This document shows positions 1 to 11,900 of a stretch of DNA of 64,000 bases, one piece after another. Source of the DNA: Ischnura elegans. Its lineage: Eukaryota; Arthropoda; Insecta; Odonata; Coenagrionidae. The notes under the pieces were generated by a model. It was given only the letters and a program-made list of their open reading frames with translations, had not been told where the DNA came from and ran no database searches. The stretch covers positions 40,777,644 to 40,841,643 of the forward strand of contig NC_060251.1 in the NCBI RefSeq assembly GCF_921293095.1, given 5' to 3'. A program made the translations under genes and the position numbers. The first letter of the stretch is position 1, and every line of letters starts with the position of its first letter.

Positions 1-190
1 GTAGGTTTCCGAGGTGTCAGGGTTCCAAAATCTCCATTCTTTCAGTCGGTTCCAAAATCTCCATTGCGTCAATTCTTCGGTCGGTCCACGGTATTTTCAA
101 CCTGAAGATGCTGGCAGCAGTGCCAGCGAAACTGTTGTCATCAACAACCACCGACATGGTATCACAGAAAGAATGGAGATTTTGAATATA
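1..190 (+). repeat. Penelope-type hairpin repeat with hammerhead-like core
   Basis: An 18-bp inverted repeat closes this piece: 26-43 is the exact reverse complement of 167-184, and part of the left arm is repeated directly at 51-65. Between the arms lies CUGAAGA (102-108), one U, a perfect 7-bp stem (110-116 with 121-127, loop GCAG) and GAAA (128-131). This is the order of a hammerhead ribozyme core (CUGANGA, stem II, GAAA) with one extra U. Such cores are known from the ends of Penelope-like elements. Stem I and the cleavage site are poorly formed here, so it is probably a decayed copy. It lies just upstream of a DONSON exon. Confidence 0.5.
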
Positions 191-283
191 TTATGATAGA
201 TCTATTGACCAGTGCAGGATTGCTACCTTTTTCATGGCTCATTCTTTTTATTGATGTGATTGTATTTTTATTATACATTCCAG

Positions 284-3200
284 ATGTTGTCTTCAGTATG
301 CCTCTGAAAAAATCACCAGAAAGAAAATCTTCTCAAGGTAGGACATCAGATGAAGGCTATCACACACTTGAGGAAGCTGGCATTGGAGGCTCTAAAAGGA
401 ATTCCTCTTCACCTGTTGCGCCGAGTAAGGACTTGAAAGTGGGGTGCAGAATAGCAGATAATGCCATAGAGTCGGAGATAATGGGTGATGAGGAGGAGGA
501 AGAAGAGGAGGAGGCCTCAGAATGGCTTGAAAGGATGGGTGTCACCGAAGCGGAGATCAAGAGAATGGAGTCAGAGCAAGCTAAACAGTATCCTTTCTAT
601 AATTTTTTATATTAAAGCGTTATGTATCACTCGCTCACTCAGTGATTCAACTCTAGCCTCTTCAGACCCATGAGTCTCTGAGGTATTTTATTTACGTTTC
701 AGGCTGCTTTCATAATCAGGGTGGGTGGAAAAAATAACATTACAGTGAAATTTGAAAGAAATATTTATTAACAATAATTTTTTTATAATAATTATGGGTA
801 CAGGTTGAGTTTATTCAAAGCATTGAAGTCTAAACTAAATATTAACTTCCAATACAGGCGGTCCCCGACTTTCGTACACAATGCGTTCCCGAAAACTTGT
901 ACAAAAGTCGAACCATTGACTTCCATACTAATTAGGGGTTACGTTCCAAAAGAGCGGAATATACGCACTAAAACCTTTTTTTTGCTGATTTTATTTCTAT
1001 TGACTTAACTTTAATAATAATACGTCAATAAAACTCCTCAAATCATCCAATTTCTTTCGAAAATACGCTGAAAATGCAAATAAAAGTTTAAAAAACAAGA
1101 ACTCCGTTGGCTATCGAGTGAAACTTCCTCTTGGCGTTTAAGTTGACATTCCACTTATTACGTCCACTATAAATAAAAATACATATCAAGAAGCATAACA
1201 AAATGTAGTTGCTGAACCCGCACCCTGGATACCTTTTAAATTTTACACCAAAATTCGACATTCGGCAGGTGAAAATCGTGATCGCGTATATTTTGCATGT
1301 TATTCAAAAAAGACAAATGGAATTCGGCTGATATTTCGTGCAATATCGTTGCTGAAGGTGTATATGAATTAAACAGCACTCAAACGAAGAAAACACAATT
1401 ACAGTGAAACCTCTATTTTACACTTTTGAATGGACCACTTGCATAAAGTGCAAAATTGAGGAAATTGTAAAATAGAGTATCATTGTTTAAAGACAGTATT
1501 GTTTGGGACCTGATAAAAAGTGTTCAAAATCAGGGAAAACGTAAAATGGGGGAATGTAAAATCGAGATTTCACTGTAGAAAGAAGATCTTACTAGTGTTA
1601 TTGAAACTTATTTGATGATGTCTAGTCAACTTCTTTTGAAAAATATCTCCAATGAAGGCTTTCTTCTTCTCTTGATAAAGGAGCCTATAGCAGGCAGTCT
1701 CTCTCCCAAATAAATCACCTAGATTAGAGTCAACTACCAACAATTCCCTTCATTATATACGTTCGTGTTTTTCGCATAAACTGCCATTTGAAACAATTGA
1801 ATGTTGGGATGCGCAATAAACACAGCGGGAATTTTTAAAAAATGACAGACCTACGTCCGAAAGTCCGAATTTAGCGTACGAAAGTCAAGTAAAAGGTGTC
1901 CATTTTGAACGTACGAAAGTGCGAATTGTACGAAAGTCGAATGTACGAAAGTCGAGGACCGCCTGTATTATATATTATTTGAAGGGTTAGTGAAATGAGG
2001 TAAATTCCCAAAATACCTAAAAAAATGCACTTCCTTGTTGTGACAAAATTCTTCTCTAAAACATGGAATTTTTCTTAATAATAGGCATGTTCAATATAAG
2101 GCTTCTTATTTCAAACTCTAATTGCTAATCAAGATTTATGAGCTAAATCCCTTCATTTAGAATACATAGATGGCAGAAAGAAAAATGGCCAAATTTCCTT
2201 GTATGACCGGATGTTTCTCTCTAAAATTCCTTAACAAGTTATCCCAGTGTCATTGACAGTGAGCGTGACATTGATAGGAAACCGGAGTCATTAGTTTACG
2301 TTGAAGGTGTGGAAGCCCAGGCCCTTTTCAACTTCTTAATGGACTGTCGCAGTTGTGTCGCCCCCACTGGCCCTCTGGCAGGTGTTCCTCCCACTCTACT
2401 GTCACCAGTGGCATTCAGAGGGGCCACTCTGGGTGCACTGAAGGTATGTACGTCTTTGTTTTTATGTTCTGCTTACTTTTCAATAAGTTTGAGGATTCAT
2501 CATAGAGGAAACTCTATCCTATTTTTTATATAACCCTTAAGAGTGTGGGAACGTTTTTATACGTTTTTCCCACTGACTCCTGCATTTACCCAAAAATTTT
2601 ATTGCTACCTGGATATCTACATCTACATAATATGCCGCAAGCAGCCTAAAAGGCGTGTGGCAGGGGGTGTTAGAACAGCAGCCGTTTACAAATAAAAAGG
2701 AAGTGCTCTAAGGAAATTACGACTAGCATTTATTGAAATCCTTTATGGTTCAGGGGAAAAACGAATTCCCATATGCATCTGTTCAGCAAAACATCTCTCT
2801 TAATTTATTTCTTATGTCAGACCTGGAAATATAGTGTGGCTCTAATATTATGTTCTCCATGTCGCTTTTAAAGATATCCATTCTCAATTGTTCAAGCAAT
2901 CTAAGCCTAGCACACAGCCTCCTAGTCTCCAGTGGCTCCCAGCCTATTCTTGCACTTAGGTACTTTCCCTCACCATAAGGATCACTAAGGGGCTTTACTC
3001 TACCAGACCACTCCTTGTGGCAAGGGGTGCCTCCTGCACAGGGGGTCTCTTCTGCACTGGCTGGCTGCTAAAATGGTGAACTCCTGCAGCCCTAGTGTTA
3101 ATGCATAGACTAATGTATTGCTATTTATTTTGCATTTTTCTAAACTTCCTTTGCTCTTATTTTTATAGTTCAAATCCTAAACGCATGACATAAATTGCTA

Positions 3201-5608
3201 CTTATAAATGGTGGTGATACGTAGTTTGGTGGATAGTCCAGCCTGAACTGAGATGCTGGCATATGAATCCACAAATTAATTTTGAAATGTTCCAAAATCC
3301 GTCAGCACGAACAGGTGAAAGATGAAGTTCAACATGGCGGTGAGCTGGTATGACATGAGCATTAAAAAAACTGTCACAGCGTTTGCAAAAATGCACCAAC
3401 CGAAATGGCGTTTATGTAGAAAAATAGGCAATTGATCAATCTTTGGTCAATGATGTATGTATTGTAGAAAAAAAGTAGTTTTTTCTAATTATAAAAATAT
3501 TGGAGACCTTACTATGTATTTAGATTACCCTTGTACCATGGCTTGAGAAGTATTTTCTTAGCTGAGGGAATTAATGAGTTATTGGTGGAGGTGTAAAGAA
3601 AAAGCTTGTAAAAGCTCAAATGTGGATCATGGCACTGTATGGCTTGGTAACTTTGCCATTTCACTACGTCATATGTGTAGAATATGTATTTTATGAAGAA
3701 GTTTCCATAAATACTCAGTATTTCCAAGTGTCAGAAATTCAGCTGATTTTGCTCAACAAACGAACTAAACTAAAGTTTGCTGTAAACCTATTACAAATTA
3801 AAGGAAATAGTTAAACAAATTGAATTTAGAAATGAAATGGTATTAAAGAAAAGAGAAAATGGAGAACTACATAATAATACATTGTGTTAGGATAATTTCA
3901 GGATGTAAGGACAAGGTAGGATGGCAAGATGAAAAGTTTAATTAAAATACGCTATCAGATTGGTGTTTCAGACAATTTGTTTTGATTGCTCTTAGCAAAA
4001 CGAATAAGTAGCATGTTTAGTTTTTACAGAAAATCCATTATTAAACTCTTGACAGCTCTCGATGAAACTACATATTTTGAATTAGTTCTTTAGATATCTT
4101 GTCAATTTGAAACATTGGACATATAAACAAATGCTTGTAATGTTAGAGTCAAGAAAGAAATGAGTAACTCCAAAATAATAGTGCGTGTTAAGATATCAAT
4201 TTCTGGAGAGCAAGAACAGGTAGGTTGGAAAGATGAAATGAACAGTTTAATTAAATTTTTTTTAAGGTTAGTGCACTTGGGCCAATTTTTAAATTATTGT
4301 TAACATAACAAATGAAGGGCAGGATGAGTTTTTACTGTAAATCCATTATGAAACTCTTGATGGCCAGTGATGAAATTGTTCCATTAGTTCTTGATTTCTC
4401 TTTTCAATTTAAAACAATAGAAATTAAAAGATGTAATTTTAATTTTACGAGCATATAGACTGCGAATGAAAGTGAATTTAAATCCATCCATTTTTAAAGT
4501 AAATGGAAACAAATTTTCTTTCACTTGATTCAAAAAATGAAATGAATAGAAATTGTGGCAGTAATAATTTTCCTACTTCAAAGTGCTTGTATAATTTAAA
4601 GAATATTCTGTCTTGTCAACCAAGTAGGCTCTGGCATTTTTAGAAATAGATTTAATAGTCTTATTCTTTTATGTCTTCTTTATTTAATATTCATTGATTC
4701 TTTATTTAATCTTATTGCTAGAAGTTATAATAATCATCATAGCTGAAAGTCAGAAGTCAGTTTAAAAGACTGAATAATTGAGATAACCACTTCGTGGTTG
4801 AACATGAAATTTAAATCGATTGCAAAATTCCTCTTTAATTGAACTAAAAGTTCTAAAATAATATTAAAGTATAAAACATATGTTTTTACAAAAACCACAT
4901 TATATGAAAAAGAAGACATTATCGACCTAGGGCCCCTTAAAATTATTGAAAATTTCATTATGATTCATGAGAAAGTTAAAATAACTTTCAATAAATATAA
5001 ACTTTTAAAATAGCTTTTGGGTTTGTCGCATAGAGCTTTTACATTATACACTCTAAAATTTGTGTGTAATCTATGATAGTAGATAGTAATTGCATTGCTT
5101 TGAAATCAAGCTACAGATTTTCCCAAAAATTTGTACAATCTTCCCTGAATAATGAAATGGTGAGAAATGAATTTTAATATTATGGCTTAAGTTTATTTCA
5201 TTTTTGATTTACCCATAATTTCTTCTATCATTTCAGGTTAGGCATAGTGTTGTTAAAGTGGAAGGACAGTCATATCAATCTGTGGAACTCCGTGGTCCCA
5301 TTCTTCCCACTGCCCTCCATTCCCTATCTTCCCTTATTTGCTCTTCGCCTTCTTCGACTACAAAATTTACTGCCACCTTTGCTGGAGTTAGTTCTACAAG
5401 ACCCTTTTCACATGCCACAGGAAAGCCTCCATCTGATGACACTAAGGACACTGAAAGTGCAGTGACTGCATCTGTGTTTGAGAAAGAAAGTTTAAGTGAC
5501 TGCGGACTTTTCCACAACATCCTTGAGACATTTTGCAAATCCTCAAACTCAGTTGTGTTGGACAATCTTAAGTTTTCCGATTCAGTATATTCTTGGTCTC
5601 TCTCATGA
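284..5608 (+). CDS. DONSON: DONSON / humpty dumpty, C-terminal three exons (5' partial)
   Basis: DONSON is a nuclear protein needed for CMG helicase assembly and stability of replication forks. Exons: 284-587, 2248-2443, 5237-5608 (TGA at the end). Junction phases agree: the first exon ends in phase 2 and joins to give a His codon, the second ends in phase 0. Family hallmarks: an acidic run followed by SEWLERMGV (human has SFSWLEEMGV), then PESLVYVEGV, LFNFLMDCRS, PPTLLSPVAFRGAT (nearly identical to human), LRGPILPTALHSL and a C-terminal DCGLFHNILE...SVYSWS matching the human end. All three acceptors end in CAG; the donor after 2443 is GTATGT. The N-terminal half, about 300 residues in human, is not in the window. 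The first intron holds a nested pair of MITEs. The call rests on a remembered human sequence but the match is long and collinear. Confidence 0.93.
855..1965. mobile_element. 1.1-kb TA-flanked MITE (Tc1/mariner-pogo type)
   Basis: The ends are inverted copies of each other: CAGGCGGTCCCCGACTTTCG at 855 and its near-exact reverse complement ending at 1965. TA lies directly outside both ends (853-854 and 1966-1967), the target duplication of Tc1/mariner and pogo elements. Variants of GTACGAAAGTCGA recur just inside the right end. No transposase frame is visible, so it is non-autonomous. It lies in a DONSON intron and carries a second MITE. Confidence 0.8.
1402..1575. mobile_element. 174-bp MITE nested in the 855-1965 element
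   Basis: The ends CAGTGAAACCTCTATTTTAC and GTAAAATCGAGATTTCACTG are imperfect inverted repeats, with TA on both sides (1400-1401, 1576-1577). Further inverted GTAAAAT/GCAAAATTG motifs lie inside. It splits the larger MITE, so it is the younger insertion. It is non-coding. Confidence 0.72.
2444..5236 (+). other. DONSON last intron, mostly plain AT-rich DNA
   Basis: Donor AAG|GTATGT and acceptor ATTTCAG. Positions about 2612-2960 read like a decayed dispersed repeat: GCCGCAAGCAGCCTAAAAGG followed by GTGTGGCAGGGGGT resembles a motif I have seen often in arthropod retroelement remnants, but I cannot name the family. From 3000 to 5236 I see nothing beyond chance reading frames and A/T-rich runs. 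Confidence 0.45.
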
Positions 5609-6100
5609 TACCAATTTTAATGATAGGGTTGTGTATATTAGATTATTTTGTTGCAGCTGTAATGGATTTGCTGGTTGGGATGATTTTGGCTTGCATCATG
5701 TGCTCAAGAAAAAACTGGTGTCCTTGTTTTAAGCCTTCATCCTAAAATACTGAACCCTGTATGTTGGCCATCAGTGACACAAAATTGATTACCAGCATTA
5801 TACATAGTACAAAGTCTGTTGGATGTAATTTTATGAATGGTGTATATGTGTGAGATGTTGTGTGCTCTTATTTTTTAGTGTGTTGTTGGAGGTGACCTGA
5901 GGCATGAATCGTGTAAATGCTATCATTTCAGCAGTGGTTTCAGTGTGTGTATCTCTCTCCAGTGAATGTTTTTTTAATTTCTCTCTTGGTGTACCCTGAT
6001 CTATTTATTAATTTAATTGTTGATCATGTTTAGCTGCTGTTTCACTCTGCTGTTGATTTATGACAAGGCAGCTATTTACTACTTAATTTTCTATTTAAGA

Positions 6101-6106
6101 AATAAA
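6101..6106 (+). terminator. Likely DONSON polyadenylation signal
   Basis: AATAAA about 490 bases after the DONSON stop codon, in an AT-rich, T/G-containing setting typical of cleavage sites. No better signal is nearer. Confidence 0.55.
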
Positions 6107-7450
6107 CTGTTTAAAAAAATTTGCATTAAGAATCAATGAATTCATCATGGTAATCAGTCCTAAATCCCGAGATTGATTAGATTTTAGATTATAAAGACAC
6201 TATGGAGATGATAATAATCAATGACATGTCCATGGATGAATGTTACGTGGAATTCCCACCAGGCTAGCTGTTCTATTGGAGCCTACCTTTCAATGGCTAA
6301 CTCTGCTATCATCCACCTCAGGGCATTGAGTGCTGGGTCAAGATTTATCTGCATTTATATATCTTCCGGCCATGCATAGGGTCATTTCTGATTGGCCATT
6401 GCCAATCTAGTTGTTTTTGTTTCCCCATGACACCTTAATGATCTTGAGCACTATTTTCCATGCTTGGCTGATTTCTAGGGCCTATGAAAGTAGGATAAGT
6501 TAAACAACCAGATAAATCAACTGGGCTTAAAAAAATAATCAGAGCAAAATAGAAATTAGCTAAATACTGTATAGATACAACAATTACTTTTTTAACTTAA
6601 ACTCGGTGGTATTACTCTGTGTTTCCTCGGGCAACGAATTGAGGTCCCTGGAGAATGTCTTTAGGAATGATCCTGTTATCCTTGAGGATCTGTTGGGTAG
6701 GATAACTAATAACCTCTGGGAGTGCAGCGTGTTTAACCCGTTCACTGCTGTGAACGTACCTAGTACTTTCGCAAGGCAGACTGATGTGAATGTACTTTTT
6801 CTTCCTCAGACCGTCTCATCAACCCTACCAGCCTCCCTCCCGAAAAGTGACCGCTCAGACTGCAATTTGAAAATCAATCAATCAACCCGATCATCAAAAA
6901 ATGATTGTTTTCATCACACTCCTGCCAATCAAGCAATCAAGTACGTCTTTGAACCGTGTTTCTGCGATGAAAAATAACGATTTTGATAACTTTGCTAAAA
7001 ACGTGGCTGCGGACTACCAGAAAATAGCCATTGGCCGTTGATGGGTACATTGATATCGCCCAATAGTATACCCTATTGGCAATTGCCTAAATGTTGGGCA
7101 AAGTGACCAAAAGTATCTTGGGAAGCTCTAGTTTTGGGCAGAGAATGGTGACACCCCTAACTTCCACCTCCAAAAACAGGAACTCACAGAGATCATCTAC
7201 CGAGGCAGTCGAATGGCAGACCACCTTGGTACGGAGCACCTCCAATGCAAGAATGGGGACTGCCCCCATACCCGTCATACCCAGTTTGTTTCAGAGGATT
7301 TTGTTTTGTAGGATTATCTCGTTTATATCACTGTTCAACATCAAAATCACTAAGAAATACATGTTTGCTGTTAATAAGGCCTTGAAGAAGGTCTGAATCA
7401 GAGGCCAGTGAATACAGTGCCTATCATTCCATCGAATATCAAACGAAGAC

Positions 7451-7588
7451 ATGTATTTCTCCAAATTTAGTCCCCCACATCAATTTTGAAGCTTCAGTTT
7501 TGGGAAAATTTTTAAGATGTGCTACAATATTTACTTTTACCACGAGAATTTTTGAAAAAAAAGGGGGAACTATATTCAGATAAATAAA
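7451..7588. mobile_element. Short MITE, GAATATAGTCC family, copy 1
   Basis: Left end ATGTATTTCTCC...TTTAGTCCCCC; right end GGGGGAACTATATTCAGATAAAT. Inside is GAAGCTTCAGTTTTGGGAAA. The same ends and interior occur at 41574-41713 and, reversed in base wording, at 50874-51036. No coding capacity. The flanking TA is not clean here. Confidence 0.6.
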
Positions 7589-8969
7589 ATTGAAATTTAA
7601 AAAAAATTGGTAATTGAAAAAAAATAAAACGGGTTTCAGTGAATACTGCACTGAAAAGCATAATTTGTTACGAGAGTCCTGAACAACATAGATGTAATTT
7701 AAAAGTCAAATTTGGTAGGAAGCAAAAATTATTTTGATTGAAAAAAATAGCGTTTAAGGTATGACTGAATTAATCCGTTCATTTCCCTTTTGAATTCCCA
7801 CATTTTGGCTCCATTGCGCATGGCGTGTTCAACTTTTTGACGCGCTCCGCTGGCGTCATTCGCCAACTTCACCAAAAACCCAAAACAAGCCGGAGAACTG
7901 ATAGGTACCAAAACATCGTAGTTATATGCATTTGTATACTTTTACTGTCATTTAGTGTTATCTTGGTATAAGCTGCTCCATTAGGAGTTTTCCTGAATAT
8001 GTTTAATTAATGACATTTCAGCAGACAGTATGGTACATATTGTGTATCATCCCATCAACGAAGTGTAATTTTTTTTCAAATGCGTGATAGTAGCCCGAAA
8101 GCGTGATTACACCATTTGAGGTGCTTCATCAAGTAGTTCTCAATCCATGTATGTATATTCATGTGTGTTTCTATTAATGTATTTATATTAATCATGTATG
8201 TGTTCTACTTAATTGCCAACCAGCTGTACCATAGTCTTAATGCTATTGCGATGGTTACTAAGTTGACTGGATGAACTAGAATACCCTATTGATGTTAATT
8301 AGTGTCTTTGATTTCGTTGAAACCCACGTAGATGATTACATTTGTTGTTAAACTGTTAGAAAATATAGCTTTTCCCGTTTATGAGATTTCAGTAAGCTGA
8401 GAGGAACTCAGTTCCCCTAGGTATATTTCCCTTATAGATATTTCTTTAATATCCACGAGATGCATTCAGAAGCTCCTACACGGAAGACTCTCCATGTCAC
8501 TTAGTAATATTCATCTTTTTACTTAGCCATATAGTATATCATTGCCTCTTTCGATGCCTTCGCTTCATTGTTTCCCACGTGTGGACTCGGGAGTTTGAAT
8601 AAAAAAAACAGCGATTTTTAAGATCAAAGCAATGCCCATTGATTAGGGATTAGATTGTTTTCTTTTATGTGCCATCTTTGGCCTATTGCCTGTGATATTA
8701 GATGGATTTCTATGTGTTTTTAAATTCAAATATTAATCTGTTTTGTGATTAATTTTGCCGCTTTCAACAATTGTATTTTATCATTTCGTTTTATGGTAGC
8801 AAAATATTTCAAGTGTAATGGTGATGAAGTAATTTTCATCATGAAAGTATTGATTGTCTCCATTTTAAGTTGATGTACCTGGTGGGCAAGGCAAAGGCTT
8901 ATTGTGATTTTGTTACTCAGTGACATTCCTGACTAATATTATTTTATTTTTTTTGTTTCCAGCGCCAAA

Positions 8970-11900
8970 ATGGTTCTCAAAGTAATTCAGGTGACCAATA
9001 TCCCCATGCAAGTCACAAAAGACCAAATGTATACCATGTTTGGGTGCATAGGAGAAATTGAGGACATAAGACTCTATCCTACACTGTAAGAATATTTTAT
9101 GATCCAACTTCTTATTCTTTTCCATTGTTTTCATTACTTATATATTATGAATATTTCAGGAGAAGTATGGGGACTGCATTTGATTCAAGGATATGTTTTA
9201 TTAAGTACAAAAAGTCATCAAGTGCTGATCTGGCCTTTTACCTTAGTAACACACCATTGATGAATAGAACCCTGCAGGTTGCTCCTTGCACTGAAGGTAA
9301 GCACCAGTAGCTGAATAATATTGGGGTTTGCTAACCAATTGGTGTTGAAATGAAAACTAACGAATTACCAGTATTGTCTGTCAAACGACCTGCCTTAGGG
9401 GCCTGACATCAGCTAACCCATTGCTTCACATGTTAGCTTGTGAGGTGAGGCCTGTAGTGGATTTCATTAGATAGTCAGCTCATATTACCATTTTGACCTC
9501 TTTTTCACCCAATATGATGGATTGGATTTAAGTTTTTCTCAATTTAGTTATATTGTTGCTTAAAATTTGTGAGAGGTAGATAATCTTTCTTTATGCATAG
9601 TTTATTGTTGATGAATTTTGTGATGTGATTGCATGTATACAAAGATCCCTATCTTCATGTTTTTCACGTGATGGAAAGTGCACTCATGAAATATTACCAA
9701 TCGGAAACTGAAATATTTCTTAAACTAGAGCTTAGGCATTATTAATAAGACCTTCTAGACTGTGCCTATTACCCCGGGAATTAACTCATACTTCAAGAGG
9801 AATGTGATACCCTGCTGGTGGAAGGACCCAATGGAGAGATGATTTTACATGTCTAGGGACTGCAATGATGAGGTGATTGTGTCTCTGGCTCTTATGGAAG
9901 TGGGCTCAATATTTAGTCTCTCACAGACGTTTTTATCCCTAAGCCCTGGTTTCCAACAACAATGCATCCTTGCCTGCATGTTGCGCTATGACTTACCGAT
10001 CAGATGCCTCTAAGGGATCTCTATGCTAATGGTTTCCAGCTGTTGTGGCCGAAGGGGGGCACAGTTGTACTGCATTGTCACTGAGTGGTATCTTAGGCAG
10101 GAGTTGGATTGTGGGAAACTTGTGTATGAGATTGCATTGTGCAATGTCTGATAATTTAGTTTCCGGCTCCCCCCAATGGTTTGATGTGTCCTCGCAAACC
10201 ACTTCTCCTGACCTGTGACAATGCCCTTGCTTATCACATGGCCACCGATTCATGGCTTTTGGAAACCAGCTCTTTGGTTGGCATTTTCATTGAGGAAATA
10301 CATGCTTTTAAGAACAAAAGTGGAATTAAGTTTTGTTTTTAAACAAAAAAACAACACTTTATTTCACCTGCACAGTTTTTTTTATTTGCACAAGAAATTT
10401 TCACTAACTCTTGGTTAACTATGTGGTATTCCATTATTTCCTGGATATAAACAGTTACTTATACCACTTATTTTATAAGAGCGCGACCCGGGTTTCAATG
10501 AGTAATCATCATCATCAGGCGCTCTATGATGATGATGATTACTCATTGAAACCCGGGTCGCGCTCTAAAAAATAAGTGGTATAAGTAACTGTTTATATCC
10601 AGGAAACAAGAAATTTTGCTAATCACCATGTCTTGTCCCCCTTCATTTAATTTTCTTCTTCGGGCTGACAAAAAACCTTCTTCTCTTCTTGCTGTCCATG
10701 AATCCTTTTCTTCTCCTTCCACTTCATATCTTACCCAATATCCTTCTCTATGTCATGGTTTCCTCTTCATCCACCATGTATAGATCTTCTTCATTCTCTT
10801 TCCTTTTTGTCAATATCATCTTTATGGTCTGTTTGCCTCCATTTTCAATTCCTTTACTTACATCTTCAAAGTCTTTACTCACCTACCATCCTTTCTGTCC
10901 GTGTTCCCACTCTTTAAAACCTAAATCACTATACATATACGCTTGACCATGCACAAGTCCGATTATATAAGCAAGTAATCAAGGGCTTCTAAATGTCGAG
11001 CACGGTGTGATTCAGAGCTGTTTCGTACCAGGTTGATGAAGTCAGGAAAATAAATATCAGGACTAGTAGTCATGGAAATGTGAGAAAAATTATATTATAG
11101 TTCGGGAAAAACTCCAAGAGGAACAACAAAAAGAGTCGTAGTTGAATGTGTGGAGCATAACTGCATTTGAGAGGCAGGTTGGCATTTTGATGTCAGTGTG
11201 GCGGGGTAGCACAGACTTGACCCTCCTTGACTTCATTACTATGTACTTACTACTAGACGTAATTTCTTAGTATATGTTGGTGCATTTTGCTCTAAAATCC
11301 CTTAACACAACTTCTTTGACATTTGTATTAAGACTGAAAATCAGGAAAAAGTTGGGGAAATCGGTAATGGAAAGGTGGTGTAAATGCTGTAAACCTTATG
11401 CTGTCCTAGTACTAGTGGCTGGTTTGTTTTTTCTCATCATTGGTGCAGTCTTAGTTTCATTCATGCTACCAGCTGGCCCTAATATCCGTCAACCAATGAA
11501 GTATGCTTTTTGTCATGCTTGAAATGTGCCTGTCAAATTTTTATACCAACCTATTCATTGCATTCATCGAAAAATAAAGCTTCCCTTCGTGACACTGCAG
11601 CAAAAGCTTACAAACTTTGTTAAATTTGTGTCATGATATTTATTCAAGTTTTCTTCTATTGCAGCTGATGAGAAAGGTGTTATTCCCTGTGAAGAGAAAG
11701 GATTAGAAATCCTTGTGGAAGAGAAACAGAAAAATCTTGGACTCACATTCATGGTGAGAGTCTTAAAAGTTCAAAATTTCATGTTTGAGACTACATATTT
11801 TTATGTAAAATTTTAACAGCTCATGAACATATCATGTTACTGCAATGTCTCATGTTCTATTTTAAGCTGAAAATAAATCTAGAATTATGTAATACGTATG

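Larger units (their letters stand above)
5609..8969. other. Intergenic region: DONSON 3' UTR, unplaced repeat, likely SR-gene first exon
   Basis: The DONSON 3' UTR probably ends soon after the AATAAA at 6101. From 6600 to 7440 the composition is less AT-rich and frames of 123 and 101 codons occur without recognisable domains; this may be transposon debris. Around 7790-7905 there is a short CpG-rich stretch followed by GATAG|GTACC. Its base composition and position fit an untranslated first exon or promoter of the SR gene, whose first coding exon begins right after a splice acceptor. The rest shows nothing clear. Confidence 0.4.

Noticed and set aside
10500-10545. ATC/GAT trinucleotide runs as a simple microsatellite
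   Set aside because: They are part of the palindrome arms and of the hammerhead core, not an independent repeat.
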